A stretch of DNA of 48,204 nt from Candidatus Hydrogenedentota bacterium (GTDB lineage: Bacteria > Hydrogenedentota > Hydrogenedentia > Hydrogenedentales > SLHB01): positions 1 to 48,204 of the forward strand of contig JADLGB010000105.1 in NCBI GenBank assembly GCA_020849535.1, given 5' to 3'. The stretch's first letter is position 1. Each line of letters opens with the position of its first letter. Both the position numbers and the translations under genes were made by a program. The notes under the pieces were generated by a model. That model had not been told where the DNA came from, did not search any database, and saw only the letters and a list, made by a program, of their open reading frames with translations. Of the stretch, positions 34,288 through 42,981 are shown in pieces.

Positions 34288-37200
34288 AGCGTTCTCTGCC
34301 CGGAATTGCCCTGAGCCGCCCCATCACGGTTACCATGCTGGTCATCACCGTGATAGGACTCGGCGTGATTGCCCGGTACCGTATTCCGTTGGAATTTCTG
34401 CCTCCAATGGACCTCCCATTCATCTTTTGCCAGATACCCTACATCGGCGCGACGCCGGAGCAGGTTGAGAAGGAGGTGGCCGTCCCGGCGGAAGGCGAGT
34501 TTCGCACCCTATCCAGCCTGAAGCGTATCCAGACGACCTCCAACATGAACGGTTGCACCGTTCGATTATTCTTCGACATGGGGACGGACATGTCCCTTGC
34601 GACCGCCGAGGTCCGGGACCGAATCGAGCGTCTCAAATTGGATCTTCCCGCGGAGATCGATCAGATCGCACTGCGCAAGTTCAGCGCGGATTCGATGCCT
34701 ATCATGGCCATGGCGCTGTACAGCCCCGGGGATGACGAGGACTTGACCTATCTCGTGCGCACGGTCCTGCAACCCCGCCTGCTGCGACTGGATGGGGTCG
34801 CCGACGTGACGGTATTCGGAAAGCCGGAGCGCGAAGTTCTCATCGAGTTCGATCAGGCTGAATTGCGCAGCCGAGGACTCAGCCTGTTTCAAGTCGTGTC
34901 GGCGCTAAGGCAGACCAGTATCAATGTCACTATCGGCGACATGGTTGACGGCAATACTCGCTATTACGTCCGTGCCCAGGATGAGTTCACGGCCCCGGAA
35001 GACCTTGGACAACTGGTTGTCGGACCGAATGCCCTGCGCCTTCGGGATGTTGCACACGTGGGCTATCGGACCCGCGAGGTCGAGTCCGGGTATGCCATTG
35101 ACGGACAATCCGGCACCTTTCTGATGGTTCGCAAAGAAGCCGAGGCCAACACGATCGCCGCATGCAAGGCCGTGCGAGAGGAACTGGCCCATCTCGACAA
35201 CGACCCCCAGTTTGTGAATGTGCGCTATTTCATGTTCTTTGACCAGTCGGACATGATTCTCTCCGCGCTGGAGGGACTGGTGGCCGCTGGCAAGTTCGGG
35301 GGTGGGCTCGCGGTTGCCGTGCTCTTCCTCTTCTTGTGCCGCATTCGATCGACGCTGATCGTGGCATTGTCGATCCCGGCGTCGGTCGTTGTCGCGCTCG
35401 TGTACATGTTCTTTACGGGGATCAGCTTGAACGTCGTGACGATGATCTCTCTCATCATTGCGCTCGGGATGCTGGTCGACAATTCAATTGTCGTCATTGA
35501 GAACATCACCCGATACACCCAGATGGGCTATTCGCCGAAAGAAAGCGCGTTGCGCGGCGCGGCGGAGATGTCCATGGCGATCACGGCGTCCACCCTGACG
35601 ACCTGCGTGGTCTTCATCCCCATCGCCTATCTCGGCGCCGGGGAGATGTCCACGTACATGAAGGCGTTCGCTGTCCCTATCACCGTATCGCTCGGCGCGA
35701 GCCTCATTATCGCCTTGACCGTTATCCCGCTTGCCGCAAGCAGGATGAAGCCGCGGCACGAACTTATTCTTTCGAGGGTCTTCCGGCGTCCCGCGATGGC
35801 CCAGGAGACCGGTCTTGCGGATGCGCCCGGCTTCTTCTCCTGGTTCCGTTTTCCCCGCCTCGCCCACCCGATCCACGCGACTATCAAAGTGTACGTATGG
35901 TTTCTGAGGTTCGTGGTTCGCTGGCGGCTCGCGACGGTTTTGGTCATTGTGGCGGTCCTGCTCATTACGTATTTGATTCCCTTTTCGCACCTCCAGCAAC
36001 AAGGTATGCCCACGGTCGACACGCGCCGCGTCTCCATCGAAGTTGTGCTGGATCAGGGCTTCACCTTGGATCAGTCGAAGGCTACGTTCGAGAGCATCGA
36101 GAGCATCATTGACGAGCAACGAGATGAACTGGGAATCAAGAACACCTTTATCCGCTACGACACAACCGGGGGAGAGGTCGACGTCTACCTGTACACCGAT
36201 GAAGAACTCGAGCCGGGCCAAGTTCTGCCGTATACCACCGACAAAGTGATGGATATCCTGTGGCAGCGGCTGCCTGCGCGCGTGCCCGGAGGCGAGTTGC
36301 GCTTCTCGATCGCCGAAGCGAGTGAGCTTTCCACAAGGTCCTTTTCCCTGCAAGTCCGGGGCGACGATGCCCGCACGCTCGCCACGTATGCGGATAGCCT
36401 CAAGTCGGTCATGAAGAACAATATCCCCGAGATTTCCGAGATCATAACCGATACCGATCGTGCCAAGCAGGAAGTCCAGATCAACGTCAATGAAACCCTT
36501 GCCGAATTCTACGGGTTGACCCCGATGGCGATCGCGCAAACCGTTGATTTTGCGCTGCGTGGAATTCGGATTTCGGAGTTGAAGCAGGGAGGGCGAGAAG
36601 TCCCGGTCTGGGCCCAATTCCGGGAAGAAGATCGGAAGACCCGCGGCAATCTCGAAAACGTGACTGTATTCAGCGCCTCCGGCGAGCCGCTGCCCATCAA
36701 CCGCGTCGTGGAATTCACAAAGTCCAAGAGTCCTCAGTCCATCATCCGAGTGAATGGCAAGAATGTCATTACCCTGACGGCCAAGATTCGCGGCGAGAAT
36801 CTGGGCAAAATCATGAAGGACCTGAAAGGCCTCCTTTCCGACTTCGACATGCCTACCGGGTACTCCATCGAGTTCGGCGACGAGTTGCTCAATCTCGATG
36901 AGAACATGACCAGCTTCCTGACCGCTCTGGCGCTCGCGGTAGTCCTCATCTATATTGTGATGGGCGCCCTATTTGAATCGTATCTCTTGCCGTGGTCCAT
37001 TCTGACCACCCTGCCCCTCGCGGGAATCGGGGTCGCATGGTCCTTGTATTTGTTTAACACCCCCGTGGATACGGTGACGTTGATCGGCATCATCCTCTTG
37101 ATGGGAATCGTTGTGAACAACGGAATCGTGCTTGTGGACTACGTGAACCAGATGCGTCTCCAAGGAATGGACCGCTTACAGGCGATTCTTGACGCCGGAC

Positions 37201-37451
37201 GCGACCGGTTCCGTCCCGTCATGATGACGGCCCTGACCACCATCCTGGGCTGCGTCCCCATGGCATTGGGTAGTTCGGTGGGCGGGGAGGTCTCGTTCGG
37301 GGGGCTGGGGCGCGCCCTTATCGGAGGATTGACAACGGGAACGGTGCTGACGCTCTTTATCGTCCCGGTCTTCTACACCCTTTTCGACGACGTGCGCGCC
37401 TGGTTCTTGAAGTTCTTCTCCAACATCGCGGCCATCTATCAGCGCGCCTAA
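34284..37451 (+). CDS. RND efflux pump, second subunit of the tandem pair
   Basis: A 1055-residue, standard-length RND permease with a GTG start overlapping the preceding stop (GTGA). The helix-4 motif is GMLVDNSIVVIEN (Asp399-Asn400) and the helix-10 motif GIVVNNGIVLVDY (Asn945-Asn946), matching the relay change in the first subunit. The usual LPPMD/RIPLEFLPP entry, two porter domains and the RFRPVMMTALTTILG helix-11 motif are present. It lacks the helix 6-7 insert of its partner, so the two are not recent duplicates. Translational coupling suggests fixed stoichiometry in a heterotrimer. The substrate is unknown. Confidence 0.92.
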   Translation: MKRSLPGIALSRPITVTMLVITVIGLGVIARYRIPLEFLPPMDLPFIFCQIPYIGATPEQVEKEVAVPAEGEFRTLSSLKRIQTTSNMNGCTVRLFFDMGTDMSLATAEVRDRIERLKLDLPAEIDQIALRKFSADSMPIMAMALYSPGDDEDLTYLVRTVLQPRLLRLDGVADVTVFGKPEREVLIEFDQAELRSRGLSLFQVVSALRQTSINVTIGDMVDGNTRYYVRAQDEFTAPEDLGQLVVGPNALRLRDVAHVGYRTREVESGYAIDGQSGTFLMVRKEAEANTIAACKAVREELAHLDNDPQFVNVRYFMFFDQSDMILSALEGLVAAGKFGGGLAVAVLFLFLCRIRSTLIVALSIPASVVVALVYMFFTGISLNVVTMISLIIALGMLVDNSIVVIENITRYTQMGYSPKESALRGAAEMSMAITASTLTTCVVFIPIAYLGAGEMSTYMKAFAVPITVSLGASLIIALTVIPLAASRMKPRHELILSRVFRRPAMAQETGLADAPGFFSWFRFPRLAHPIHATIKVYVWFLRFVVRWRLATVLVIVAVLLITYLIPFSHLQQQGMPTVDTRRVSIEVVLDQGFTLDQSKATFESIESIIDEQRDELGIKNTFIRYDTTGGEVDVYLYTDEELEPGQVLPYTTDKVMDILWQRLPARVPGGELRFSIAEASELSTRSFSLQVRGDDARTLATYADSLKSVMKNNIPEISEIITDTDRAKQEVQINVNETLAEFYGLTPMAIAQTVDFALRGIRISELKQGGREVPVWAQFREEDRKTRGNLENVTVFSASGEPLPINRVVEFTKSKSPQSIIRVNGKNVITLTAKIRGENLGKIMKDLKGLLSDFDMPTGYSIEFGDELLNLDENMTSFLTALALAVVLIYIVMGALFESYLLPWSILTTLPLAGIGVAWSLYLFNTPVDTVTLIGIILLMGIVVNNGIVLVDYVNQMRLQGMDRLQAILDAGRDRFRPVMMTALTTILGCVPMALGSSVGGEVSFGGLGRALIGGLTTGTVLTLFIVPVFYTLFDDVRAWFLKFFSNIAAIYQRA

Positions 37452-37489
37452 GCATCGTCCCCCGTGCGGTACAAAGCGGCAATGCGAAG

Positions 37490-37519
37490 TTGAGTTTGCT
37501 CACGCCTGCGTGCTATCTT
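37490..37519 (+). promoter_or_regulatory. Possible promoter upstream of tpiA-secG
   Basis: TTGAGT (37490-37495) and TATCTT (37514-37519) are separated by 18 nt, about 80 nt before the tpiA start. Both hexamers match consensus at four of six positions, so this is only a candidate. Confidence 0.3.
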
Positions 37520-37599
37520 CTTATGTTTACGATTTGAGTGCGCCGCGTGCGCAATGTGCTCCCGGGGGTGCCAGTCGGGGAGTGAGGAAAGGGGTAGCT

Positions 37600-38355
37600 G
37601 TGAGAAGGTATCTGGTCGCTGGAAACTGGAAGATGAACCACCTCGCGGGTGTCGCGGTGGATACGGCCAATGCGCTGAAACCGCTGGTAGCCGGCGTTGA
37701 TTCGCTGGATATCGTGATATGTCCGGTATTTACCGCCTTGGACGCGGTAGGGAAAGCCCTCAAGGGCTCGAATATCGGGTTGGGAGCCCAGAATTGCTAT
37801 CTCAAGGAAAGCGGCGCCTACACGGGCGAAATCTCGCCCCAGATGCTGAAGGATGTGGGGTGCACCTGGACCATCATCGGTCATAGCGAACGCCGCCAGT
37901 ATTTCCATGAGTCGGACGAGCTTCTGAACCAGAAGTTGCGCTTTGCCCTGGGCGCGGGCCTCAAGGTTATGTTCTGCATAGGCGAGACCCTGGAAGAGCG
38001 CGAAAGCGGGAAGATGAACGACGTCCTCATCCGCCAAGTGACCCATGGGCTCCAGGGCCTCTCGGAAGCGGACTTCGCGGGCGTGGCCATTGCCTACGAG
38101 CCCGTCTGGGCCATCGGCACCGGCGTCACGGCGACCCCGGAACAGGCGCAAGAAGCCCATGCCTTCGTTCGCGGTCTGGTAAAAGATCAGTTCGGCGCAA
38201 CTGTTGCCGATGCTGTGAGGATTCTATATGGTGGCAGCGTCAAGCCGGACAATGCCGCCGAATTGATGGCGAAGCCGGATGTCGACGGTTCCCTTGTAGG
38301 CGGAGCGTCCCTGAAAGCGGACAGTTTCGCAGGAATCGTCAAGGCATCTCTCTAG
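37600..38355 (+). CDS. tpiA: Triosephosphate isomerase
   Basis: Cytosolic glycolytic enzyme interconverting dihydroxyacetone phosphate and glyceraldehyde 3-phosphate. All catalytic residues are visible: Lys11 in GNWKMN, His in IIGHSERR, Glu in AYEPVWAIGTG, and the phosphate loops LYGGSVKPDNA and GGASL near the end. The start is a GTG at 37600 preceded by AGGAAAGGGG; the product of 251 residues has the family length, whereas the longer open frame from 37510 would add 30 unrelated residues. secG begins 17 nt after the stop, as tpiA-secG pairs do in many bacteria. Confidence 0.97.
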   Translation: MRRYLVAGNWKMNHLAGVAVDTANALKPLVAGVDSLDIVICPVFTALDAVGKALKGSNIGLGAQNCYLKESGAYTGEISPQMLKDVGCTWTIIGHSERRQYFHESDELLNQKLRFALGAGLKVMFCIGETLEERESGKMNDVLIRQVTHGLQGLSEADFAGVAIAYEPVWAIGTGVTATPEQAQEAHAFVRGLVKDQFGATVADAVRILYGGSVKPDNAAELMAKPDVDGSLVGGASLKADSFAGIVKASL

Positions 38356-38371
38356 GAGGTAATACACGGCG

Positions 38372-38929
38372 ATGCTTGAGTCTATCTTTTCCTGGAATAC
38401 CCTGTGGGTGATCATGTGGATCCTGTTTCTGCCTGCCTGCGTGGGCCTCATCGTGATCGTCCTGCTTCAGAAGGGCAAGGGCACGGGCTTCGCCGGCGCG
38501 TTTGGCGTGGGTCCCGGTTCGGAGACGGTCTTTGGGCCGCGCGCCCGCAAGAGTCTCCCTGTCAAGATGACCTATGCCATGGCGGCGATCTTCATGGTGC
38601 TCTCCTTGAGCATGTCTCTGGTAGCGGGCCGGGTACACCGCGGCTCGGCGCCGGAGGCGGTCCCCGTGAGCGAGGAAGAGGCCGCCAGCACGATATACGA
38701 CGAGTTGCTGAGCGGGTCCGCGCCGGAATCGAGTACAAGCACGGCGCCCGCCGAGGCGCCTGCAGCTCCAGGGACTGAAGCGCCCGCGATGGAGATTCCA
38801 GCGATTGATACCCCGGCGGCTGGTGCGGCGCCTGTCGAGCCCGCGCCCGCCACGGATGCGGCGGCGCCGGATCCGGCCAGTGCCGACACGGCCAACGCGC
38901 CGGCCGAGCCAGCAACCGCCAACCAATAG
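38372..38929 (+). CDS. secG: Preprotein translocase subunit SecG with long Ala/Pro tail
   Basis: SecG supports the SecYEG protein-export channel in the inner membrane. Two membrane helices (about 8-30 and 66-86) flank the hallmark loop QKGKGTGFAGAFGVG. The family is usually 75-130 residues; here 185, because about 95 residues of Ala/Pro/Thr/Glu-rich low-complexity sequence follow helix 2. The ATG at 38372 has AGGAGG overlapping the tpiA stop region. A strong terminator follows 18 nt after the stop, so tpiA-secG is a closed unit. Confidence 0.92.
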   Translation: MLESIFSWNTLWVIMWILFLPACVGLIVIVLLQKGKGTGFAGAFGVGPGSETVFGPRARKSLPVKMTYAMAAIFMVLSLSMSLVAGRVHRGSAPEAVPVSEEEAASTIYDELLSGSAPESSTSTAPAEAPAAPGTEAPAMEIPAIDTPAAGAAPVEPAPATDAAAPDPASADTANAPAEPATANQ

Positions 38930-38947
38930 TTCGACGGCAGGATCGGT

Positions 38948-38988
38948 CCGGCCCAAGGCGCGCGTGCTGCTTTGGGCCGGTTTCTTTT
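38948..38988 (+). terminator. Rho-independent terminator after secG
   Basis: A 9-bp GC-rich stem, CCGGCCCAA (38948-38956) with TTGGGCCGG (38972-38980), is followed directly by TTTCTTTT. Confidence 0.85.
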
Positions 38989-39009
38989 CGAGGGGAGGAT
39001 GAGACTCAC

Positions 39010-40263
39010 GTGGACAAGATACTGATCCGGGGCGGGCGCCCGCTTCGCGGGACTGTGCAAGTGCGCGGCGCGAAGAATGCCGCGCTCCCGCTGATGGCGG
39101 CGTCGATCCTCGCCGAAGAGGCGTGCACGCTGCACAATGTGCCCTGTCTTCATGATGTGTTCACGATGGACAAGCTCTTGTCCGCTTTCGGCGCCAAGAT
39201 TGAGTTCACGGGCCGTTACATGACGATCGACGCATCGACCCTCGACTCGCACGTCGCCCACTACGATCTCGTGCGTAAGATGCGCGCCTCCTTCTTCGTA
39301 TTGGGTCCGCTCCTCGGGCGTTTCGGCAAGGCCCGCGTCTCGCTGCCCGGCGGCTGCGCCATCGGTACGCGCCCGGTAGACATTCACCTGAAGGGACTCG
39401 AAGCGCTCGGCGCGTCCATCGCGATTGAAGATGGCTACGTCGTGGCGGAAGGGGCGCTCAAAGGCGCCGAGTTCTCCTTCGATTTCCCCAGCGTCGGCGC
39501 GACCGAGAATCTCATGATGGCCGCGAGCCGGGCCAAGGGCGTCACGCGCCTTTTCAACGTCGCTCGTGAACCCGAAATTGTCGATCTTGCCCACTTCCTG
39601 AATTCGATGGGCGCGCAGATTTCCGGTGCGGGCACCGACCTGATCACCATCGTTGGCGTCGATTCGCTCGGCGGCACCGAGCACACGGTCATTCCGGACC
39701 GCATTGAAGCGGGAACTTTCCTCATCGCGGGCATGGCCACGCGGGGAGATGTGACCGTACTCAATGCCAATGCCGATCATCTGCCCACCTTCCTCGGTAA
39801 GCTGCGCGACGCGGGCGCCGAGCTTGAGGTACATGGCACGCGCATTCGCGTGAACGCGTCCGCCGCGCTCAAGGCCGTGGATGTGACCACGTTGCCGTTC
39901 CCCGGGTTCCCGACCGACTTGCAGGCGCAGATGATGTCCATGCTCTGCGTCGCCGACGGCGTCAGCATCATGCGCGAATCGGTCTTCGAGAACCGGTTTA
40001 TGCAGGTGGCCGAACTCATCCGCATGGGCGCCGATATCGGATTGGATGGCAACTCCGCCGTTGTGCGCGGTGTGAAAGCCTTGAGCGGTGCGCCGGTCAT
40101 GGCTTCGGACCTGCGCGCCTCCGCCGCCCTCGTTATCGCGGGTCTTGCCGCCTCGAAGGGTGAGACGTCGATTTCGCGTGTATACCATATTGACCGGGGC
40201 TACGAACGCATCGAAGAGCGGCTCGCCAGCATCGGCGCTGACATCGAGCGCGTGAACGACTGA
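39010..40263 (+). CDS. murA: UDP-N-acetylglucosamine 1-carboxyvinyltransferase MurA
   Basis: First committed step of peptidoglycan synthesis: transfer of enolpyruvate from PEP to UDP-GlcNAc in the cytosol. The 417-residue length is standard. Visible are the substrate-binding Lys22-Asn23 (RGAKNAALPL) and the catalytic Cys116 in LPGGCAIGTRPVD; the Cys, rather than the Asp of naturally fosfomycin-resistant forms, means the usual fosfomycin target is present. The start is GTG at 39010 with GGGGAGG about 10 nt upstream; the nearer ATG is out of frame. It lies just after the secG terminator, 86 nt before hisD. Confidence 0.97.
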   Translation: MDKILIRGGRPLRGTVQVRGAKNAALPLMAASILAEEACTLHNVPCLHDVFTMDKLLSAFGAKIEFTGRYMTIDASTLDSHVAHYDLVRKMRASFFVLGPLLGRFGKARVSLPGGCAIGTRPVDIHLKGLEALGASIAIEDGYVVAEGALKGAEFSFDFPSVGATENLMMAASRAKGVTRLFNVAREPEIVDLAHFLNSMGAQISGAGTDLITIVGVDSLGGTEHTVIPDRIEAGTFLIAGMATRGDVTVLNANADHLPTFLGKLRDAGAELEVHGTRIRVNASAALKAVDVTTLPFPGFPTDLQAQMMSMLCVADGVSIMRESVFENRFMQVAELIRMGADIGLDGNSAVVRGVKALSGAPVMASDLRASAALVIAGLAASKGETSISRVYHIDRGYERIEERLASIGADIERVND

Positions 40264-40349
40264 TTCCGCGGTGTGCATGGCGGCGTGCAATAGTGGCCCT
40301 GACAGTAGGGAAAGCGCCCAGTACCCAGCGAGTTTGGAGATAGGCAATC

Positions 40350-41654
40350 ATGCAGGTCATTGAGATCAAAGATGACGCGTCATTCGAGGCGGTGGCCTCC
40401 CGGGTCATGGGCCGAGACGAGAGCGGGGGAGATGCTGGGACCGATCCGGCAAAGCTGGATGCGGCCCGCGCCATCGTGGAGGCCGTTCGCGATCGCGGGG
40501 ACGCCGCCGTGGCCGAGTTCACGGAGCGCTTCGACAAGGTTTCCCTGACTCCGGAACAATTCGAAGTAACTCCCGCGGAAATCGACGCGGCGTTTGACCG
40601 TGTCGACTCTGTTACCCTGCAGGCGCTCGAGCGTGCCCACGAAAACGTCTCCACTTTCCACGGCAAGAATCTGCGTCAATCATGGGAGGAGACGTACCCA
40701 GATGGCAGTGTCATTGGGCAGCGCCTCACGCCTGTGGAAAGCGTCGGACTCTACGTGCCCGGTGGAACGGCTTTCTACCCATCCTCCGTGCTGATGAACA
40801 TCGTTCCAGCGCGTGTGGCAGGCGTGCGCGACATCGTAATGGTGTCGCCGCCGTCGTTTGAGGGTGGCATCCATCCATTGGTGCTTGCCGCCGCACGTTT
40901 GGCGGGCGCCTCGCGCGTGTTCCGCGTTGGCGGTGCGCAGTCCATCGCCGCGCTGGCCTACGGAACGAATCGCGTTCCCGCAGTGCTGAAGATCGCTGGT
41001 CCCGGCAACATCTACGTCACCCTTGCGAAGCGTCTGATTTCGTCGTTGTGCGATATCGACAAGGAGGCGGGTCCGTCCGAGGTGGTTGTAGTGGCCGACG
41101 CGCACGCCGACCCCAATTGCGTCGCCCTGGAGTTGCTGGCACAAGCCGAGCACGACCCCGACGCCCGCGCCATGTTTGTGACAGACTCGGCCGACTGTCT
41201 TGCCCGTGTACAGCAGGCTATTGCCAAGCACGTGCAGACGCTTGGCCGCGCGGATATCATTCGCAAGGCACTCGACAACTTCGGCGTAGCTTACGTCGTG
41301 CGCAGTATTGAGGAAGGCGCGCGCCTGACCAATCTCATCGCGCCGGAGCACCTCTCGATACAGACGCGCGACCCTCGCGCCGTGTTCAACCTGATTCCCA
41401 ACGCGGGCTGTGCAATTCTCGGAGGAGATACATCCGTGGCGGTCGGCGACTACTATGCCGGACCCAACCACATCCTCCCGACTGGACGCCGCGCCCGCTT
41501 CGCGTCTCCTTTAACGGCGGAGGATTTTCGGAAGGTCACGAGCGTAATCTCGTTCACGAAGGAGCGCATGAAGGCCGTCGGTCCGGACATCATCCGTCTC
41601 GCCCAAGCGGAGAAACTCGACGCACACGCGCGTGCCGTGGAGATTCGCCAATGA
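40350..41654 (+). CDS. hisD: Histidinol dehydrogenase
   Basis: Zinc- and NAD-dependent enzyme catalysing the last two oxidations of histidine synthesis (histidinol to histidine). The 434 residues carry the expected blocks: GLYVPGGTAFYPSSVLMN, VGGAQSIAALAYGT, AGPGNIYVTLAKR, KEAGPSEVVVVADA, LLAQAEHDP with zinc ligands, APEHLSIQT with the catalytic Glu-His, and GPNHILPTGRRARF. A 15-residue acidic stretch near residue 22-35 is a minor insertion. The ATG at 40350 is the natural start. Its stop overlaps hisC by 4 nt. Confidence 0.97.
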   Translation: MQVIEIKDDASFEAVASRVMGRDESGGDAGTDPAKLDAARAIVEAVRDRGDAAVAEFTERFDKVSLTPEQFEVTPAEIDAAFDRVDSVTLQALERAHENVSTFHGKNLRQSWEETYPDGSVIGQRLTPVESVGLYVPGGTAFYPSSVLMNIVPARVAGVRDIVMVSPPSFEGGIHPLVLAAARLAGASRVFRVGGAQSIAALAYGTNRVPAVLKIAGPGNIYVTLAKRLISSLCDIDKEAGPSEVVVVADAHADPNCVALELLAQAEHDPDARAMFVTDSADCLARVQQAIAKHVQTLGRADIIRKALDNFGVAYVVRSIEEGARLTNLIAPEHLSIQTRDPRAVFNLIPNAGCAILGGDTSVAVGDYYAGPNHILPTGRRARFASPLTAEDFRKVTSVISFTKERMKAVGPDIIRLAQAEKLDAHARAVEIRQ

Positions 41655-42727
41655 AGTACGGTCGGTCCATTCTGGCCGGCGTCGAGGGCTATGTCCCCGG
41701 CGAGCAGCCGCGTTCTTCCGGTGTGATCAAGCTCAACACGAACGAGAACCCCTATCCGCCGTCGCCCCACGTGCTTGACGCCCTGTGGTCGCTGGCCTCG
41801 GAGAACGTGCGCAAGTATCCGGACCCCGTGTCGCGTTTGCTTCGGCAAGCCTGCGCCGATCGCTACGGGTACCCCGGTCCTGAATGGCTCATCGCGGGCA
41901 ATGGCATGGACGAGCTGCTGGCCCTGGCGGTCCGCACCTTCGTGGATCCGGGCGACACGGTACTGTCGCCCTATCCGACGTACACGCTCTACGATACATT
42001 GAGCGCATTGCACGGCGCGCGTTTCGTGGGCGTTGATTTGGATGAGACGTTTCAACTGACGCCCGCATTCTGCGAGACGAAGGCGAAGCTCTGCTTTCTG
42101 CCGCGCCCCAATGCGCCTACTGGCGTGGCGGCCCCGCGCGCTGAGGTAGAGCGGTTCTGCCGCGCGTTCGACGGTGTCGTCGTGATCGACGAGGCGTATG
42201 TGGAATTTGCGGACGACACCTGCATGGACTTCCCGCGCCTGCTCGATAACGTGATCGTCATGCGAACGTTCTCGAAATCCTTCAGCCTGGCCGGCATGCG
42301 GCTCGGCATCGCCGTGGCCCAGCCCGCGATCATCGAGGAGTTCATGAAGTGCAAGGACTCCTACAACATCAACATGGCCACGCAAGCCGCGGGTCTCGCC
42401 GCCATGCAGGACTACGACTACATGCTCGGCAACGTGGCGAAGATTCGCGCCACCCGTGCGCGCCTCACCCGCGCACTCACGGATTACGGATTCGACGTAC
42501 CCCGCTCGCAGACCAACTTCGTGCTGGCCCAGTGGAATAGGGAGCCGTCGGCGAAGGCCATCTTTGAAGCGCTCAAAGAGCAGTCCATTTTCGTCCGTTA
42601 CTTCGCCGCGCGCCGCCTGGAAGACTGCCTGCGCATCACCGTCGGCACCGAGAGCGAAGTTGACGCGTTGCTCGACGCTCTTCGCGAGATCATCTACGGT
42701 GTGGAGAGGGCGCCAGCAGCGGAGTGA
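41651..42727 (+). CDS. hisC: Histidinol-phosphate aminotransferase
   Basis: PLP-dependent class-II-type aminotransferase converting imidazole acetol phosphate to histidinol phosphate. The 358-residue protein shows NTNENPYPPSP, a PRPNAPTG motif, VIDEAYVEF and the PLP lysine Lys209 in RTFSKSFSLAGMRLG. The ATG overlaps the hisD stop (ATGA), so hisD-hisC is translationally coupled. No other his genes are present in the window, so the pathway is split across the genome. A palindromic repeat 30 nt downstream can act as its terminator. Confidence 0.95.
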   Translation: MKYGRSILAGVEGYVPGEQPRSSGVIKLNTNENPYPPSPHVLDALWSLASENVRKYPDPVSRLLRQACADRYGYPGPEWLIAGNGMDELLALAVRTFVDPGDTVLSPYPTYTLYDTLSALHGARFVGVDLDETFQLTPAFCETKAKLCFLPRPNAPTGVAAPRAEVERFCRAFDGVVVIDEAYVEFADDTCMDFPRLLDNVIVMRTFSKSFSLAGMRLGIAVAQPAIIEEFMKCKDSYNINMATQAAGLAAMQDYDYMLGNVAKIRATRARLTRALTDYGFDVPRSQTNFVLAQWNREPSAKAIFEALKEQSIFVRYFAARRLEDCLRITVGTESEVDALLDALREIIYGVERAPAAE

Positions 42728-42756
42728 AGCGCCACGCGTCCAGCCTTCAGCGCGCA

Positions 42757-42811
42757 ACATCTCCCTCGGCCCTGCGGGCCTGCCCCCTTTGAGGAGGGCA
42801 AAGGGGGATGT
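42757..42811. repeat. Short palindromic repeat, copy A (internally shortened)
   Basis: A 55-bp element begins ACATCTCCCT and ends AGGGGGATGT (near-perfect terminal inverted repeats) with an internal GGCCCTGCGGGCC hairpin. Its left 33 bases match, with one change, the reverse complement of the right end of copy B (43859-44029), and its right part matches the left end of that copy. It looks like a version of the same element that has lost the middle, and it is inverted relative to copy B. Confidence 0.75.
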
Positions 42812-42826
42812 TCTTCCTCTTTTCTT
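42783..42826 (+). terminator. Probable terminator of hisD-hisC formed by repeat copy A
   Basis: CCCCCTTTG (42783-42791) pairs perfectly with CAAAGGGGG (42799-42807) around a 7-nt loop and is followed by a T-rich run (TGTTCTTCCTCTTTTCTT). Confidence 0.6.
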
Positions 42827-42981
42827 GCATTCTCCCTATGCCGCGCTACTCCGATGCCTGCCCGTTATCTGTACCATGTGGTAGAATAGAATCGTGCAGC
42901 GAGCGCCATGATGCGATTTCAGGGTGGCGCTCGCTGCGCAACGAAGGAATCAGGTAAGGCAATGAACAGGAGGTCTCATTG

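Noticed and set aside
35484..36617. A 377-codon open frame on the minus strand
   Set aside because: Antisense to the second tandem RND pump; no family motif and a composition typical of shadows.
38572..40347. A 591-codon open frame on the minus strand
   Set aside because: Antisense to murA and secG; low-complexity and without recognisable motifs or ribosome binding site, while both sense genes are unmistakable.
41453..42760. A 435-codon open frame on the minus strand
   Set aside because: Antisense to hisC, composition biased to Arg/His/Gly, no motif.
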